The position numbers were made by a program, and so were the translations under genes. The notes below the pieces were generated by a model. It worked only from the letters and a program-made list of their open reading frames with translations. It was not told the origin of the DNA and did not search any database. Positions 8,585 to 17,676 of a stretch of 64,000 bases of DNA are shown in pieces. How positions within the stretch are numbered: position 1 is the stretch's first letter; each line of letters begins with the position of its first letter. The stretch comes from Bullifex porci (GTDB taxonomy: Bacteria > Spirochaetota > Spirochaetia > Sphaerochaetales > Sphaerochaetaceae): the NCBI RefSeq assembly GCF_009695635.1, contig NZ_VUNN01000003.1, positions 124,001-188,000 on the forward strand. The letters run 5' to 3'.

Positions 8585-9407
8585 ATGGATTAAAATATCT
8601 TCCACCATTAATAAAATTTAGTGTTAAGGATATTGCCATTAAAAGACAAACAAATATGATAGCTGTGTAATCAGGAGCTCTAAATGGTCTTTCTGAGTAC
8701 CAGCTTCTTTTTTTGTGCTTTCCAAAGCCTCTTAGCTCCATCGCATTAGCAATTACTTCAATTCTATCCATACTCGATATTATTAAAGGAAAGAGCATTG
8801 CTGATGCATTCTTTAATCTTTTAATAATATTTTGCTTCTTAGAGGCCATTTCAAGTCCTCTAGCCTGCTGACTTATCATGATGTCATGGAACTCTCTTTG
8901 AATATCAGGGATATAGCGTAGAGCTAATGAAACAGAGTATGCAACCTTATAATTGATACCTATTTTAGAAAGAGAGGATGCAAACTCACTAGGATCTGTT
9001 GTAGAGACAAAGAGTATTACTACAGGTATCGTTGCAAGGTACTTTAATACAACATTTAGATGATAAAATAGCTGCTCTGCAGTTAATGTCCACCTACCAT
9101 AGCCTTCTAAAATTACAGTTCTGCTTCCATAGATAGTCACACCATGCTCTGGAGAGAATATATATATTAAAAGGTTATTTAATACCATGAATACAAATGT
9201 AAACCACAATAAAAACTTTACATCGCTAAACCTTATCTTTGATAGGCCAAAGAGTATAAATGCTAAAATAGGTAAAAGAGCTAAAAACCTTGTATCAAAG
9301 CTAGTCATAGCAGCAAGAGACCATAGGATTAAGACAATGAGCTTAGTTGCTCCAGACATTCTATGTATAACAGATTCTCTATTTATATAATTAAAAATAC
9401 CGCTCAT
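8574..9407 (-). CDS. ecfT: ECF transporter T component
   Basis: Membrane scaffold that couples the S component to the ATPases. 277 aa with about six hydrophobic segments and the two diagnostic coupling-helix motifs, QQARGLEM and [11 protein letters not shown] (the Ala/Leu-Arg-Gly motifs that contact the ATPases). Start overlaps the ecfA stop (ATGA). Last gene of the thrH-SAM hydrolase-S component-ecfA-ecfT cluster. Confidence 0.9.
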   Translation of the reverse strand: MSGIFNYINRESVIHRMSGATKLIVLILWSLAAMTSFDTRFLALLPILAFILFGLSKIRFSDVKFLLWFTFVFMVLNNLLIYIFSPEHGVTIYGSRTVILEGYGRWTLTAEQLFYHLNVVLKYLATIPVVILFVSTTDPSEFASSLSKIGINYKVAYSVSLALRYIPDIQREFHDIMISQQARGLEMASKKQNIIKRLKNASAMLFPLIISSMDRIEVIANAMELRGFGKHKKRSWYSERPFRAPDYTAIIFVCLLMAISLTLNFINGGRYFNPFIG

Positions 9408-11110
9408 CTTCTCCTCCTCTTATCTTCCTGAATAAAGCGTCTTACAAACTCTGTCTCAGGAAGCTCACACATTATTGCAAGCTCAGAGAGTGAGGTCTTT
9501 TTCAAGCTAGCAGCTTTGCAGCTCTCTTCATCTGTTAAAATCTCTTCACAGGAGGTATCCTTGATCAAATGGCCATTAGTAAACACTATTGCACGATTAG
9601 TATACTCAATCATAAGGTGCATATCGTGAGTAATTAGTATTATAGTTACTCCTAGAGAATTAAGCTTCTTTAAGAACTCCATTATCTCTGTATAATGTCT
9701 TAAATCCTGCCCTGCTGTTGGCTCATCTAGGATAATAATTTCAGGATCCATAGATAGTATTGAAGCAATTGTTACTCTCTTTTTTTGTCCATAGGAGAGC
9801 GCACTTACAGGCCATGAGCGCATCTCATATAGCCCACATATTTTTAGAGTTTCATCTACCTTCTTTTTTATCTCATCCTCACTTAGCTTACCTTCTAAGG
9901 CTAATCCTAGAGAGACCTCATCTCTTATCATTGGCTTTGTAATCATCTGGTTTGGATTTTGCATTACATAGCCAATATGGTCAGCTCTCTCCTTAATAGA
10001 AAACTCTGCTAAGTCCTTATCCTCCAGTAAAAACCTACCCCTACTAGGCTTTTCAAAGCCACAGACAAGCTTCGAGAATGTTGATTTACCAGCACCATTT
10101 CTTCCAACAATACTAACCATCTCCCCCTTTCTTATTTTTAGTGAGACGTTACTTAAAGCTTCCTTTTTACCATCATAGGAAAAGCTTATATCCTGAGCTG
10201 TTAAAACAACATAACTATTTAATTCTTTCTTTTCAACTTCAACATTTTTATACCAAGCTCTAATTTTATCCTTATCCTCATCTGATAAAATTAAAGTATC
10301 GATACGACCAGGCTTCATATCTGGATTTATATTTACTCCTGCATACTTTAGAGCAGTTGAATAAAGAGGCTCTCTAATACCATTTTCAATTAGCAGGTTT
10401 GATGACAGAAGCTCATCTGGAGTCATATCTGCAATAATTCTTCCCTCGGACATTAAAATTACGCGGTCAACACTTTTATATAAAACATCCTCTAGCCTAT
10501 GCTCTATTATTACTATTGCACTATCTGTTGTTTTATGTATTTGCTCAATTAGCTCTATAGTATTCTTTCCTGCTGCAGGATCAAGGTTAGCTAAAGGCTC
10601 ATCAAATAAAAATAGAGAGACGTTATCAACCATTACACCCGCAAGTGATACTCTCTGCTTTTGTCCTCCAGAAAGCTCATGTGGTGCATGAGCTAAAAAG
10701 CTCTCGACACCTACCTTCTTAGCAGCCTCGAGTACCTTTTGCTTCATAACAGAAAGTGGAGTATTTTCGTTTTCAAGGGCAAAAGCGATGTCTTCCCCTA
10801 CAGTCAAACCAATAAATTGACCGTCAGAGTCCTGAAGTACAGTTCCAGTAATCTTTGAAAGCGAAAATATTGTGTGCTCCTTATAGCTTTTATCTGCAAT
10901 AAGTAGCTCCCCACTTGCATCCCCTGGATAGGAAGCAGGAATAAGGCCATTTAAACAGTGAGATAGTGTTGATTTTCCACACCCCGAAGGACCACAGATT
11001 AAAACCTTTTCACCCTTCTTTATTTTAAGGTTAATATTAAACAGTGTTGGTTCTGCTTGGGCATCATATTTAAAGGTAAAGTCCTTAAACTCTATTACAT
11101 TCTCACTCAT
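9404..11110 (-). CDS. ecfA: ECF transporter ATPase, two ABC domains fused
   Basis: 568-aa fusion of EcfA1- and EcfA2-like subunits that power vitamin or nucleoside-type uptake. Domain 1 (about 1-235): Walker A GPSGCGKST, signature LSGGQKQR, Walker B LFLFDEPLAN, switch IIEHR. Domain 2 (about 300-530): GRNGAGKST, LSYGQKKR, IIILDEPTAGQD, LITHD. Both sites look intact. A terminator lies between the S component gene and this one; the GAGGT ribosome site sits just after its T-run, so expression depends on readthrough or a separate signal. Confidence 0.92.
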   Translation of the reverse strand: MSENVIEFKDFTFKYDAQAEPTLFNINLKIKKGEKVLICGPSGCGKSTLSHCLNGLIPASYPGDASGELLIADKSYKEHTIFSLSKITGTVLQDSDGQFIGLTVGEDIAFALENENTPLSVMKQKVLEAAKKVGVESFLAHAPHELSGGQKQRVSLAGVMVDNVSLFLFDEPLANLDPAAGKNTIELIEQIHKTTDSAIVIIEHRLEDVLYKSVDRVILMSEGRIIADMTPDELLSSNLLIENGIREPLYSTALKYAGVNINPDMKPGRIDTLILSDEDKDKIRAWYKNVEVEKKELNSYVVLTAQDISFSYDGKKEALSNVSLKIRKGEMVSIVGRNGAGKSTFSKLVCGFEKPSRGRFLLEDKDLAEFSIKERADHIGYVMQNPNQMITKPMIRDEVSLGLALEGKLSEDEIKKKVDETLKICGLYEMRSWPVSALSYGQKKRVTIASILSMDPEIIILDEPTAGQDLRHYTEIMEFLKKLNSLGVTIILITHDMHLMIEYTNRAIVFTNGHLIKDTSCEEILTDEESCKAASLKKTSLSELAIMCELPETEFVRRFIQEDKRRRR

Positions 11111-11130
11111 TTCGACCTCAATAAAAAAAT

Positions 11131-11149
11131 GAGGGGAAATAATCCCCTC
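11131..11149 (-). terminator. Intra-operon terminator before ecfA
   Basis: Stem GAGGGG / CCCCTC with a 7-nt loop; on the minus strand it is followed by ATTTTTTTATT. It lies between the S-component stop and the ecfA ribosome site and probably lowers EcfA/EcfT expression relative to the S component. Confidence 0.8.
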
Positions 11150-11158
11150 GTTGATAAA

Positions 11159-11710
11159 TTAAGCTTCCTTCTTTAAGGAACCTGTCTTTGGCTTTGCTGC
11201 TGAGAAAGCAATTGCAAGAAGAGTTCCAACAATAGCTGTTGTAACGATATTTGAAATACCGCCTACTAAGCCCTGTGTAAATACCTTATTAGCTGGTTCA
11301 GCATAGATAAGTATATCGAGTACAGGAGCAACAACACCCCAAGCAATTAGATGAGCTACAACCTGAGTGATGTTGAAGACACAAATTTCCTTTTTGCCGA
11401 ATGACTTTTCAATAGAAATTTTCTTAGTACCTAAGCCCATGATAAGACCTGCTACAGCAGATGCAATTACCCAGCTCCACCATACGCCCCAACCATATGA
11501 AAAGTCGATTAATGCGTGACCAATAAAAGCAATTAATGCTCCTGCAAGAGGTCCAAAGAGTGCAGCCATAAATGCCAAGAGACCATACTGTAATGAGATG
11601 TTAGTATTAGGTACTGGACTTGGGATTGCAACAAAGCGACCAAGAACGAAGAATAGTGCTGCGCCAATACCAATAGCAACAAACACTGTAATTGGTGATT
11701 TTTTATTCAT
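11159..11710 (-). CDS. ECF transporter S component (UPF0397 family)
   Basis: Substrate-binding membrane subunit of an energy-coupling-factor importer. 183 aa, about five to six hydrophobic segments. The conserved core LGRFVAIPSPVPNTNISLQY and GPLAGALIAFIGHALIDF is typical of the UPF0397 group, often labelled riboflavin-type without proof. The A and T subunits follow it and a SAM hydrolase precedes it by 13 nt, so the ligand may be connected with SAM, adenosine or methionine; that is inference. Strong AAGGAG ribosome site. Confidence 0.87.
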   Translation of the reverse strand: MNKKSPITVFVAIGIGAALFFVLGRFVAIPSPVPNTNISLQYGLLAFMAALFGPLAGALIAFIGHALIDFSYGWGVWWSWVIASAVAGLIMGLGTKKISIEKSFGKKEICVFNITQVVAHLIAWGVVAPVLDILIYAEPANKVFTQGLVGGISNIVTTAIVGTLLAIAFSAAKPKTGSLKKEA

Positions 11711-11723
11711 ATAATACTCCTTA

Positions 11724-12581
11724 TTATAGGTGTTTTTTTATTTTTATCTTCCAGCCTTCACCGGTTTTAATGTGATAAACAGAGGCGAAATCACCTTGGT
11801 TTAAGGCAATTCCAACATTCAACAAGCTATTGATATACATTAATGGCTCACCCATACCAACCTCTGTAAAGTTCTTACAAAGTCTCAATGGATAACCAAA
11901 AACTATACACCCCTTATAGCTAATTTTAACATCTACTAAATCGCCATATCCAATACCTGCCTCTAAAACTAATGAGCGTGGAATATTACTCCATAGTGAG
12001 CCATAGCGAGTATCTAGGATATCGATATTACCTGTTATCTCACCATCCTTAAGTGCTGGTGGAACTAAATCAAGCTTAACAATGGAAGCTACATCAAGCG
12101 CAGGACCAACCTCCTCAAATGAGATTACACCTCCAGCTAAACGAGCTGCTGTATATGCATATACATCTCTTCCATGGAAGGTATAGCTTGACTCTGAGTC
12201 ATGGAGACGATTAACAGCCTCCTCGATCTCTCTTACAGCTACAATTCCAATCTCTTGAGAAACGTGAGTTAAGGTACCATTGTCAGGAGTAACGATGTAG
12301 TGTCCACTCTTAGTAAGAGCTACTACACTCTTTCTATCTGAGCCAACACCTGGATCAACTACACAAACAAAGACTGTACCCTTTTTCCAATAGGTTAAGG
12401 CTTGAATTAATCTATAGCTTGCTTCCCAAATATTGAATTGCGGTATTTCATGTGTAAGGTCCTCAAGGCGCAGAGTTTCATCTACATCATCTGCAACTGC
12501 ATGCATAGCGCTAACAGCACCATCAACAGTACCAAAATCAGAGAGAAATACAACACACTTTCGACATTGCTGATAATCCAT
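11724..12581 (-). CDS. SAM hydrolase (adenosine-forming; DUF62 family)
   Basis: SAM hydroxide adenosyltransferase: uses hydroxide to split SAM to adenosine and methionine; related to fluorinase and chlorinase. 285 aa with the family motifs LSDFGTVDGAV, VVDPGVGSDR, TPDNGTLTHV and FHGRDVYAY. Lacking a halide-enzyme context, the hydrolytic reaction is most likely. It shares one base with the thrH stop (TAATG) and precedes an ECF S component. The cluster runs towards metK, so SAM synthesis and SAM breakdown genes end tail to tail. Confidence 0.88.
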   Translation of the reverse strand: MDYQQCRKCVVFLSDFGTVDGAVSAMHAVADDVDETLRLEDLTHEIPQFNIWEASYRLIQALTYWKKGTVFVCVVDPGVGSDRKSVVALTKSGHYIVTPDNGTLTHVSQEIGIVAVREIEEAVNRLHDSESSYTFHGRDVYAYTAARLAGGVISFEEVGPALDVASIVKLDLVPPALKDGEITGNIDILDTRYGSLWSNIPRSLVLEAGIGYGDLVDVKISYKGCIVFGYPLRLCKNFTEVGMGEPLMYINSLLNVGIALNQGDFASVYHIKTGEGWKIKIKKHL

Positions 12582-13192
12582 TACTTACCTTCTTTTACAA
12601 ACTTTTCAATTTCATTATAGAAGCCATCATATGTAGTATGAAGCGCTAAATTAGGATATTCCTTTAAGATATTCTCAGGAGCACGGAATAAGCACCCTGC
12701 ATCGGCTATCTTAATCATATTAAGGTCATTGTAGCTATCACCTGCAGCAAAGGTTCTAAAGCCCATTGATCTTAGACCCTCTATTGCCTTTCTCTTTCCA
12801 TCCTCCTGTCTCATCTTAATTCCAGAAAGCATTCCCTTCTCATCGATTTCAAGAGAGTTACAGAAGATAGTTGGCCAACCAAGCTGCTTCATTAAAGGGG
12901 AAGCAAACTCTGCAAATGTATCGGAAAGAATAATAACCTGAGTCATTGCTCTAAGCTTATCTAAAAATTCCTTTGCACCATCAAGAGGCTTAATTGTTGC
13001 AATAACATCCTGTATATCCTTAAGGGTCAATCCATGCTCTCTTAAAATCTCCATACGACCATTCATAAGTACATGGTAATCAGGGATATCACGAGTTGTG
13101 AGCTTTAACTTCTCAATTCCAGTTTTCTGAGCAAATGCAATCCAAATTTCAGGGACAAGCACACCTTCTAAATCAAGACAAACTACTTCCAT
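12581..13192 (-). CDS. thrH: ThrH-type phosphoserine phosphatase / homoserine phosphotransferase
   Basis: HAD-superfamily enzyme. The start CLDLEGVLVPEIWIAFAQKTGI, split by family positions into DLEGVLVPE and WIAFAQKTGI, closely matches Pseudomonas ThrH, which dephosphorylates phosphoserine and can phosphorylate homoserine. Other motifs are ILSDTF (motif II) and AAGDSYNDLNM (motif IV). 203 aa, full length. Strong GGAGG ribosome site. First gene of the SAM hydrolase/ECF operon, placing it in a methionine/threonine context. Confidence 0.88.
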   Translation of the reverse strand: MEVVCLDLEGVLVPEIWIAFAQKTGIEKLKLTTRDIPDYHVLMNGRMEILREHGLTLKDIQDVIATIKPLDGAKEFLDKLRAMTQVIILSDTFAEFASPLMKQLGWPTIFCNSLEIDEKGMLSGIKMRQEDGKRKAIEGLRSMGFRTFAAGDSYNDLNMIKIADAGCLFRAPENILKEYPNLALHTTYDGFYNEIEKFVKEGK

Positions 13193-13235
13193 GGCATAAC
13201 CTCCAAAGCTATTTTCTCTACTATTAAACAGCTAA

Positions 13236-13264
13236 ATGATATAAAAAACATTTTTCTTACTCAA
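13236..13264 (-). promoter_or_regulatory. Promoter of the thrH operon
   Basis: Minus strand TTGAGT (13264-13259), 17-nt spacer, TATCAT (13241-13236). Leader of about 40 nt with GGAGG before the ATG. Confidence 0.6.
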
Positions 13265-13301
13265 GCAATAGGAATATCTGATAGCAAGAATCTTTCTCTT
13301 T

Positions 13302-13310
13302 TGATATCAT
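13302..13310 (+). promoter_or_regulatory. Extended -10 promoter of the DMT transporter (leaderless)
   Basis: TGATATCAT forms an extended -10 (TGnTATCAT). TATCAT ends 6 nt before the ATG and there is no Shine-Dalgarno. The -35 is weak (TAGCAA at 13282-13287, 17-nt spacer). Confidence 0.5.
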
Positions 13311-13316
13311 CTTTTC

Positions 13317-14213
13317 ATGCTTAATTATCTACTTTCCTTTATCACAGGTGCTGTTATATCTGTGATGGTCATATTTAACACGGAATTAGGTGCAGTAACC
13401 ACTACAGAGATAAGTACTATGGTAAACCAAATAGTTGGTATTATTGCCCTAACCTTATTAATGTTTGTCTTTAGAAAAAATAAAGAGCTATGTCCAAAAC
13501 GCGTAAAAAGTCATTGGTACATGTATTTTGGAGGTATCTTTGGTCTCTTTATCTTAACCTTTAACTTCTATACAGTAATTGAAATTGGTGCGACTCTTTC
13601 AATGGCTCTAGCTGTGTTTGGTCAAAGTGCTACTGGATTATTCTTTGACCTAACAGGGCTATTCGGAATGGAGAAAAAGCGTATTACTAAACAAAAATGG
13701 ATATCATTAGCAGTCTCATTTTTAGGTATTTTACTAATGAGCTTACTCTCAGGAGGCTCCTTCAAGCCAGCATTTTTACTAATGGGCTTTGCTGCAGGTG
13801 CTTTAACAATGACTCAAATGATATATAACAGTACCTTCGCAAAGGCAAAGGGCCCTCTTTTCTCTGCAAGACAAAATGTAATTTCAGGGTTAGTAGGAAT
13901 TGTTATTTTCTCATTTATTGTAAAACCACAAGAGAGTATCAATGCAATATCGATACTCCCTTCAATTCCATTTTACTTAATTGTAGGAGGAGGACTATTA
14001 GCTGTTTGGGTAGTTGCTTGTACCAATATAGTTATTCCTAAGATACCAGCAGTTTACTCTGCTCTACTACTATCTGCAGGACAGCTCCTAGCCTCCCTAA
14101 TTTTAGATTATTTTATCTATTCAACCTTCTCATTTGCACTATTACTAGGTACAGTAGTAATGCTAATAGGAATGATTTTAAGCTTCCTATCTGATAAAAA
14201 AGCAATTAGCTAA
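13317..14213 (+). CDS. DMT-superfamily transporter (YdcZ/DUF606-like, two repeats)
   Basis: 298-aa integral membrane protein with about ten hydrophobic segments arranged as two related halves. The opening (YLLSFITGAVISVMVIFNTE) and the internal GGxxGxF-type stretch resemble the DUF606/YdcZ branch of drug/metabolite transporters. Substrate unknown. No Shine-Dalgarno; the -10 box position predicts a leaderless mRNA. Its 3' end overlaps the convergent FAD oxidoreductase by 8 bp. Confidence 0.75.
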   Translation: MLNYLLSFITGAVISVMVIFNTELGAVTTTEISTMVNQIVGIIALTLLMFVFRKNKELCPKRVKSHWYMYFGGIFGLFILTFNFYTVIEIGATLSMALAVFGQSATGLFFDLTGLFGMEKKRITKQKWISLAVSFLGILLMSLLSGGSFKPAFLLMGFAAGALTMTQMIYNSTFAKAKGPLFSARQNVISGLVGIVIFSFIVKPQESINAISILPSIPFYLIVGGGLLAVWVVACTNIVIPKIPAVYSALLLSAGQLLASLILDYFIYSTFSFALLLGTVVMLIGMILSFLSDKKAIS

Positions 14214-15312
14214 TTGAGAAATCGCTTTTCTGCTTTTCACTTAATGGCTTTGTTAGTGCAAGCTTTGCATTAACCATATTCTTTGAAGTACCAACAGCAT
14301 AATATGCAGCAAGTACATCGCCATCAAGATAAAAGACTTCTCTTGAAGTAGGAGTTTCTACCACGTGTCTAACACAATTATCGTTGACACTTCCCATAGA
14401 GACAGCTTCAAGGGAAGCTATTTTTAATACAGCTGATGCTGGAGCATTCTTATATCTTTTATTTTCTGCTAAAACACATCTAGCCATATCAAGAGCTGCA
14501 GAAACCATACATGGTGTCTTTCCCTCAAATTCAGCGCAATCTCCAATTGCATAAATATCATCATCATTAGTCTTTAGTGTGTCATCAACAACTATTCCTC
14601 TATTTACATTAAGGCCACAATCCTTAGCTAGAGATATTTCTGGCTTTACACCAATAGAGGTAACGAGAATATCGCTATGAAGCTTTCTTCCATCAGCAAA
14701 TGTAATTTCAAGACCATCCTTAACACTTACATCACCCGCGTTAGTAAGGACATCTATTCCAAGCTGAGCTAGCATCTGTGATAAAAGCTCACCTTCAGGC
14801 TGTAAAAACTGTCTTGATAATACCCATGAGGAACGATCAATTACACTTACTCTGAGCCCTGAAGCATCATGAATCTTTACTGCTGCCTCAAGTCCTAGTA
14901 ATCCACCTCCAAGAACTGCAACAGATTTAGCGCTCTTAAGCATCTCCTGAAGTCTTCTGACATCACTTACACTTCTAATTGCAATTACCTTATCGCTATT
15001 AACTTTTAATGTATTTGCATTAGAACCAACTGCTAAAATAAGCTTATCATAGCTAACAACTGAGTTATCATCTAAAACAACCTGATGGTTCTCTCTATCG
15101 ATTTTTACTGCAGCTTTATTAATAACTATTGAGCTATCTGGAGCAATGGCAATGTCCTTTAAGCTTTTATTCTCAAGTAGCTCTAAAATTCTTGCTCTAT
15201 AGTATGGAGCATCACTTTCCTTAGAAATAATAGTAACGTTATGGCCTTCCTTAATTAACCTCTTAGAAGCAGTAGCAGCCGCAACAGAATATCCAATAAT
15301 AACAATATTCAT
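14206..15312 (-). CDS. FAD/NAD(P)-dependent oxidoreductase (rubredoxin/nitrite reductase-like)
   Basis: 368-aa pyridine-nucleotide disulfide oxidoreductase-type flavoprotein without a redox CxxxxC. The FAD motif is GYSVAAATA, where the usual second and third glycines of GxGxxG are replaced by Ser and Ala, as in NADH-dependent rubredoxin/nitrite reductase-like proteins. The NAD(P) motif is GGGLLGLEAA and the second FAD motif is DDIYAIGDCAEF. Electron acceptor unknown; no rubredoxin gene is adjacent. AAGGAG ribosome site. Preceded by the SIMPL-operon terminator. Confidence 0.85.
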   Translation of the reverse strand: MNIVIIGYSVAAATASKRLIKEGHNVTIISKESDAPYYRARILELLENKSLKDIAIAPDSSIVINKAAVKIDRENHQVVLDDNSVVSYDKLILAVGSNANTLKVNSDKVIAIRSVSDVRRLQEMLKSAKSVAVLGGGLLGLEAAVKIHDASGLRVSVIDRSSWVLSRQFLQPEGELLSQMLAQLGIDVLTNAGDVSVKDGLEITFADGRKLHSDILVTSIGVKPEISLAKDCGLNVNRGIVVDDTLKTNDDDIYAIGDCAEFEGKTPCMVSAALDMARCVLAENKRYKNAPASAVLKIASLEAVSMGSVNDNCVRHVVETPTSREVFYLDGDVLAAYYAVGTSKNMVNAKLALTKPLSEKQKSDFSIS

Positions 15313-15378
15313 TCAAAACTCCTTAAAAGTAAGAATAATATATATAAGAAATAAAAAGCAAATAAATTAATATAAAAA

Positions 15379-15406
15379 GTCCTGCCACTTTTGCATATGG
15401 CAGGAC
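15379..15406 (-). terminator. Terminator of the AI-2E/mrp/nudix/SIMPL operon
   Basis: Perfect 9-bp stem GTCCTGCCA / TGGCAGGAC with a 10-nt loop; minus strand followed by TTTTTATATT. Confidence 0.88.
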
Positions 15407-15434
15407 AAAGTAATTATTTTAATTTTCTTTAATG

Positions 15435-16148
15435 CTATTTATTGCTCTCAAGCTCAAATACTACATCAACCTCGGCACTTACGCTTATTTTTGAAAAATG
15501 ATAATCACTCTCTACAACAGCATCTTCCATAGCTAATGATTTTGCTGCAGTACTATTTACAGGAATTGCATAGCGACTACCATCAAAACCCTTCTCAGTA
15601 ATTGATATAACTCTACCGCTCTTTAAACTTTGGTTAGCACTATAGTCATCAGCTCTCTTTCTTGCATCATCTGTTGCAAGCTTTCTAGCTAAAGAGAGGT
15701 ACTCACTCTTTTTAGAGGAGTCTAAATTAATATTTGAGATATTAATTCCACTTACCTCTGTTAAATCATCGAAGATAGAAGAGATTAAAGGAAGATTTCT
15801 TATTGTTACTTCAATGCTTTGGCTAGCCTTTTGACCAATTAGTACCTGCTTTCCATCGATCCAGGAATACTCAGGGTAAACACTCATATTTGTAGTCTTG
15901 ATATCATTTTTATCTATTTTGTACTCATCCTTTAAAATAGATAATACAGCTGCAAGCTTTATATTAACGTTTTCCTGGGCCTCCTTAGTAGTCTCACCAC
16001 GTTCATTTACTCCAATTGATAGAGTTGCCATATCAGGATCTATTTCAAGCTCACACCTTCCAGATACCATAATTTGGCTATCAACCTTAGTTGTACTACA
16101 TGATGTAAATGCTAACAAAACTAAAAGTAAAACAGAAAGAAACTTCAA
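15435..16148 (-). CDS. SIMPL-domain (DUF541) lipoprotein
   Basis: 237 aa. Signal peptide with lipobox LAFTSC (Cys ~17), then a SIMPL/DUF541 domain: a VSGRCELEIDPDMATLSIGV strand, repeated helices and a late EVDVVFELE strand. Periplasmic, membrane-anchored, function poorly known. Starts with TTG rather than ATG: a perfect GGAGG lies 7 nt upstream and no other start keeps the lipobox. It directly abuts the NUDIX stop. Confidence 0.82.
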   Translation of the reverse strand: MKFLSVLLLVLLAFTSCSTTKVDSQIMVSGRCELEIDPDMATLSIGVNERGETTKEAQENVNIKLAAVLSILKDEYKIDKNDIKTTNMSVYPEYSWIDGKQVLIGQKASQSIEVTIRNLPLISSIFDDLTEVSGINISNINLDSSKKSEYLSLARKLATDDARKRADDYSANQSLKSGRVISITEKGFDGSRYAIPVNSTAAKSLAMEDAVVESDYHFSKISVSAEVDVVFELESNK

Positions 16149-16757
16149 CTAAAAACCTCCACGTCTCCTTTCTTCCTTCATCAAGAGCCCTGTAGCAGCC
16201 ATCATTAATGCGTTATCAGATAGGTTTGTACCCATCTCATTTATCACATCCTCAAGTGGAAGAGAAAGAATATCTATCTCCTCATTTTGATCAAGGCTTT
16301 GGCCACTAACCTTACTTAGCTCCTCTGCGAGGAAGAAGTATTGTCTATTAGACATAAATGCATTATTAGGAGAGAGGTTACCAAGTAAGGTAACTCTTCC
16401 AGCTTCTAACCCTGTTTCCTCTAATAGCTCTCTCTTTGCAGCAGTTAAAGCATCCTCATCCTTCTCAACTAAGCCAGCAGGAAACTCCCTAGTAACACTA
16501 TCAGAGCCATGACGATATTGCTGCTCGACTATTACTCTAACAACTCCATCCTCATCCTTGTAAATTGGGATAATAACAACCCACTCAGGACAGTCGAGTG
16601 TGATAAAATCGCCAACTCTTCCATCCTGGCTTACGCGTCTTACCTTACTTACCTCAAATATTGGACACTTGAAAATTTTTTCAGGCTTTTCACTTGCCCA
16701 ATATAGGTGCATAGTATCGATATTAGGGTCACTTATAAAGGTATCTTTTTTAATCAT
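16149..16757 (-). CDS. NUDIX hydrolase, ADP-ribose pyrophosphatase-like
   Basis: 202-aa NUDIX protein. Full Nudix box GLVEKDE...RELLEETGLEAG is present. The upstream beta-rich domain (PEWVVIIPIY, then QQYRHGSD and EFPAG) is the pattern of ADP-ribose pyrophosphatases. The start is taken at 16757, not at the longer in-frame ATG 16796: a GAGGAAGAA ribosome site and an ATGA overlap with the mrp stop support it. Confidence 0.86.
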   Translation of the reverse strand: MIKKDTFISDPNIDTMHLYWASEKPEKIFKCPIFEVSKVRRVSQDGRVGDFITLDCPEWVVIIPIYKDEDGVVRVIVEQQYRHGSDSVTREFPAGLVEKDEDALTAAKRELLEETGLEAGRVTLLGNLSPNNAFMSNRQYFFLAEELSKVSGQSLDQNEEIDILSLPLEDVINEMGTNLSDNALMMAATGLLMKEERRRGGF

Positions 16758-17674
16758 TTCTTCCTCGAAGCACAGTTTGAGGTACACCCTGCACAAGAAC
16801 TAGGAGAGCATTGTGGAGTACCAATAAAAGAGGTATCTCTACCTGTAGAGCAAGCAGTACCAAAGTTAATCTTTCTAGCAATCTCAAGTAAAGCATCTCT
16901 AGATGGATGAGTATTACCATCCTTCATAAAGTCTTCTCCCTCATCCTCTGCCTTTCTTAAATCGACCTCCATTGGGACTCTACCTAAGAAAGGAACGTGC
17001 ATATCCTGACACATCTTTTGGCCACCACCAATTCCAAATACTGGGATCTCAGTTTTACACTCAGGACAGACAAGACCTGACATATTCTCAATAACGCCAA
17101 TAATTGCAACACCCATTCTTCTTGAAAAACCCACAGATCTTCTAGCATCTAAGACTGCAACACTTTGTGGTGTTGTTACTATTATTGTACCTGTTAGCTC
17201 TGGGATAGACTGACAGACAGTAAGCTGCTCATCACCTGTTCCTGGAGGTGAGTCAATTAAAAGATAATCAAGAGTACCCCACTCTACATCTGCTAAGAAC
17301 TGTCTAATAGCACTATTTTTCATGCTACCTCTCCAAATAATTGGAGCATCAGGATCAGGAATTGCAAATGCTAAGGAAACTACCTTTAGCCCCTCTCTAG
17401 GCTCAACTGGATATAATACCTTTCCATCTGGGGAGCCTAGTACACCATCCTCGCAGCCAAGCATCTTAGCAACGTTTGGTCCATGAATATCTGTATCTAA
17501 AATACCGACAGTACATCCCATATCAACAAGAGCATTAGCAAGATTTACAGTAACTGTAGTCTTACCAACACCACCCTTACCAGACATAATCAAAATCTTA
17601 CGAGAGATTTGATCCATATTCTTTCTTATTGCCTGTGTTTGAAGCTCATACTCATCGAGCTCTTCATTTTCCAT
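16754..17674 (-). CDS. mrp: Mrp/NBP35-family iron-sulfur carrier ATPase
   Basis: P-loop ATPase that binds and delivers Fe-S clusters. Deviant Walker A MSGKGGVGKTT, DTDIHGPN, IDSPPGTGDEQ, and the CxxC dimer motif VCPECK. The C-terminal tail is unusual: CSTG...CSPSSCAGCTSNC, six cysteines in about 27 residues that may hold an extra metal site. 306 aa. The stop overlaps the NUDIX start (ATGA). Confidence 0.88.
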   Translation of the reverse strand: MENEELDEYELQTQAIRKNMDQISRKILIMSGKGGVGKTTVTVNLANALVDMGCTVGILDTDIHGPNVAKMLGCEDGVLGSPDGKVLYPVEPREGLKVVSLAFAIPDPDAPIIWRGSMKNSAIRQFLADVEWGTLDYLLIDSPPGTGDEQLTVCQSIPELTGTIIVTTPQSVAVLDARRSVGFSRRMGVAIIGVIENMSGLVCPECKTEIPVFGIGGGQKMCQDMHVPFLGRVPMEVDLRKAEDEGEDFMKDGNTHPSRDALLEIARKINFGTACSTGRDTSFIGTPQCSPSSCAGCTSNCASRKK

Positions 17675-17676
17675 AG

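Noticed and set aside
13459-13480. Phase-variable repeat tracts
   Set aside because: I saw no long homopolymer or short tandem repeat inside genes; A/T runs are short and mostly in terminators.
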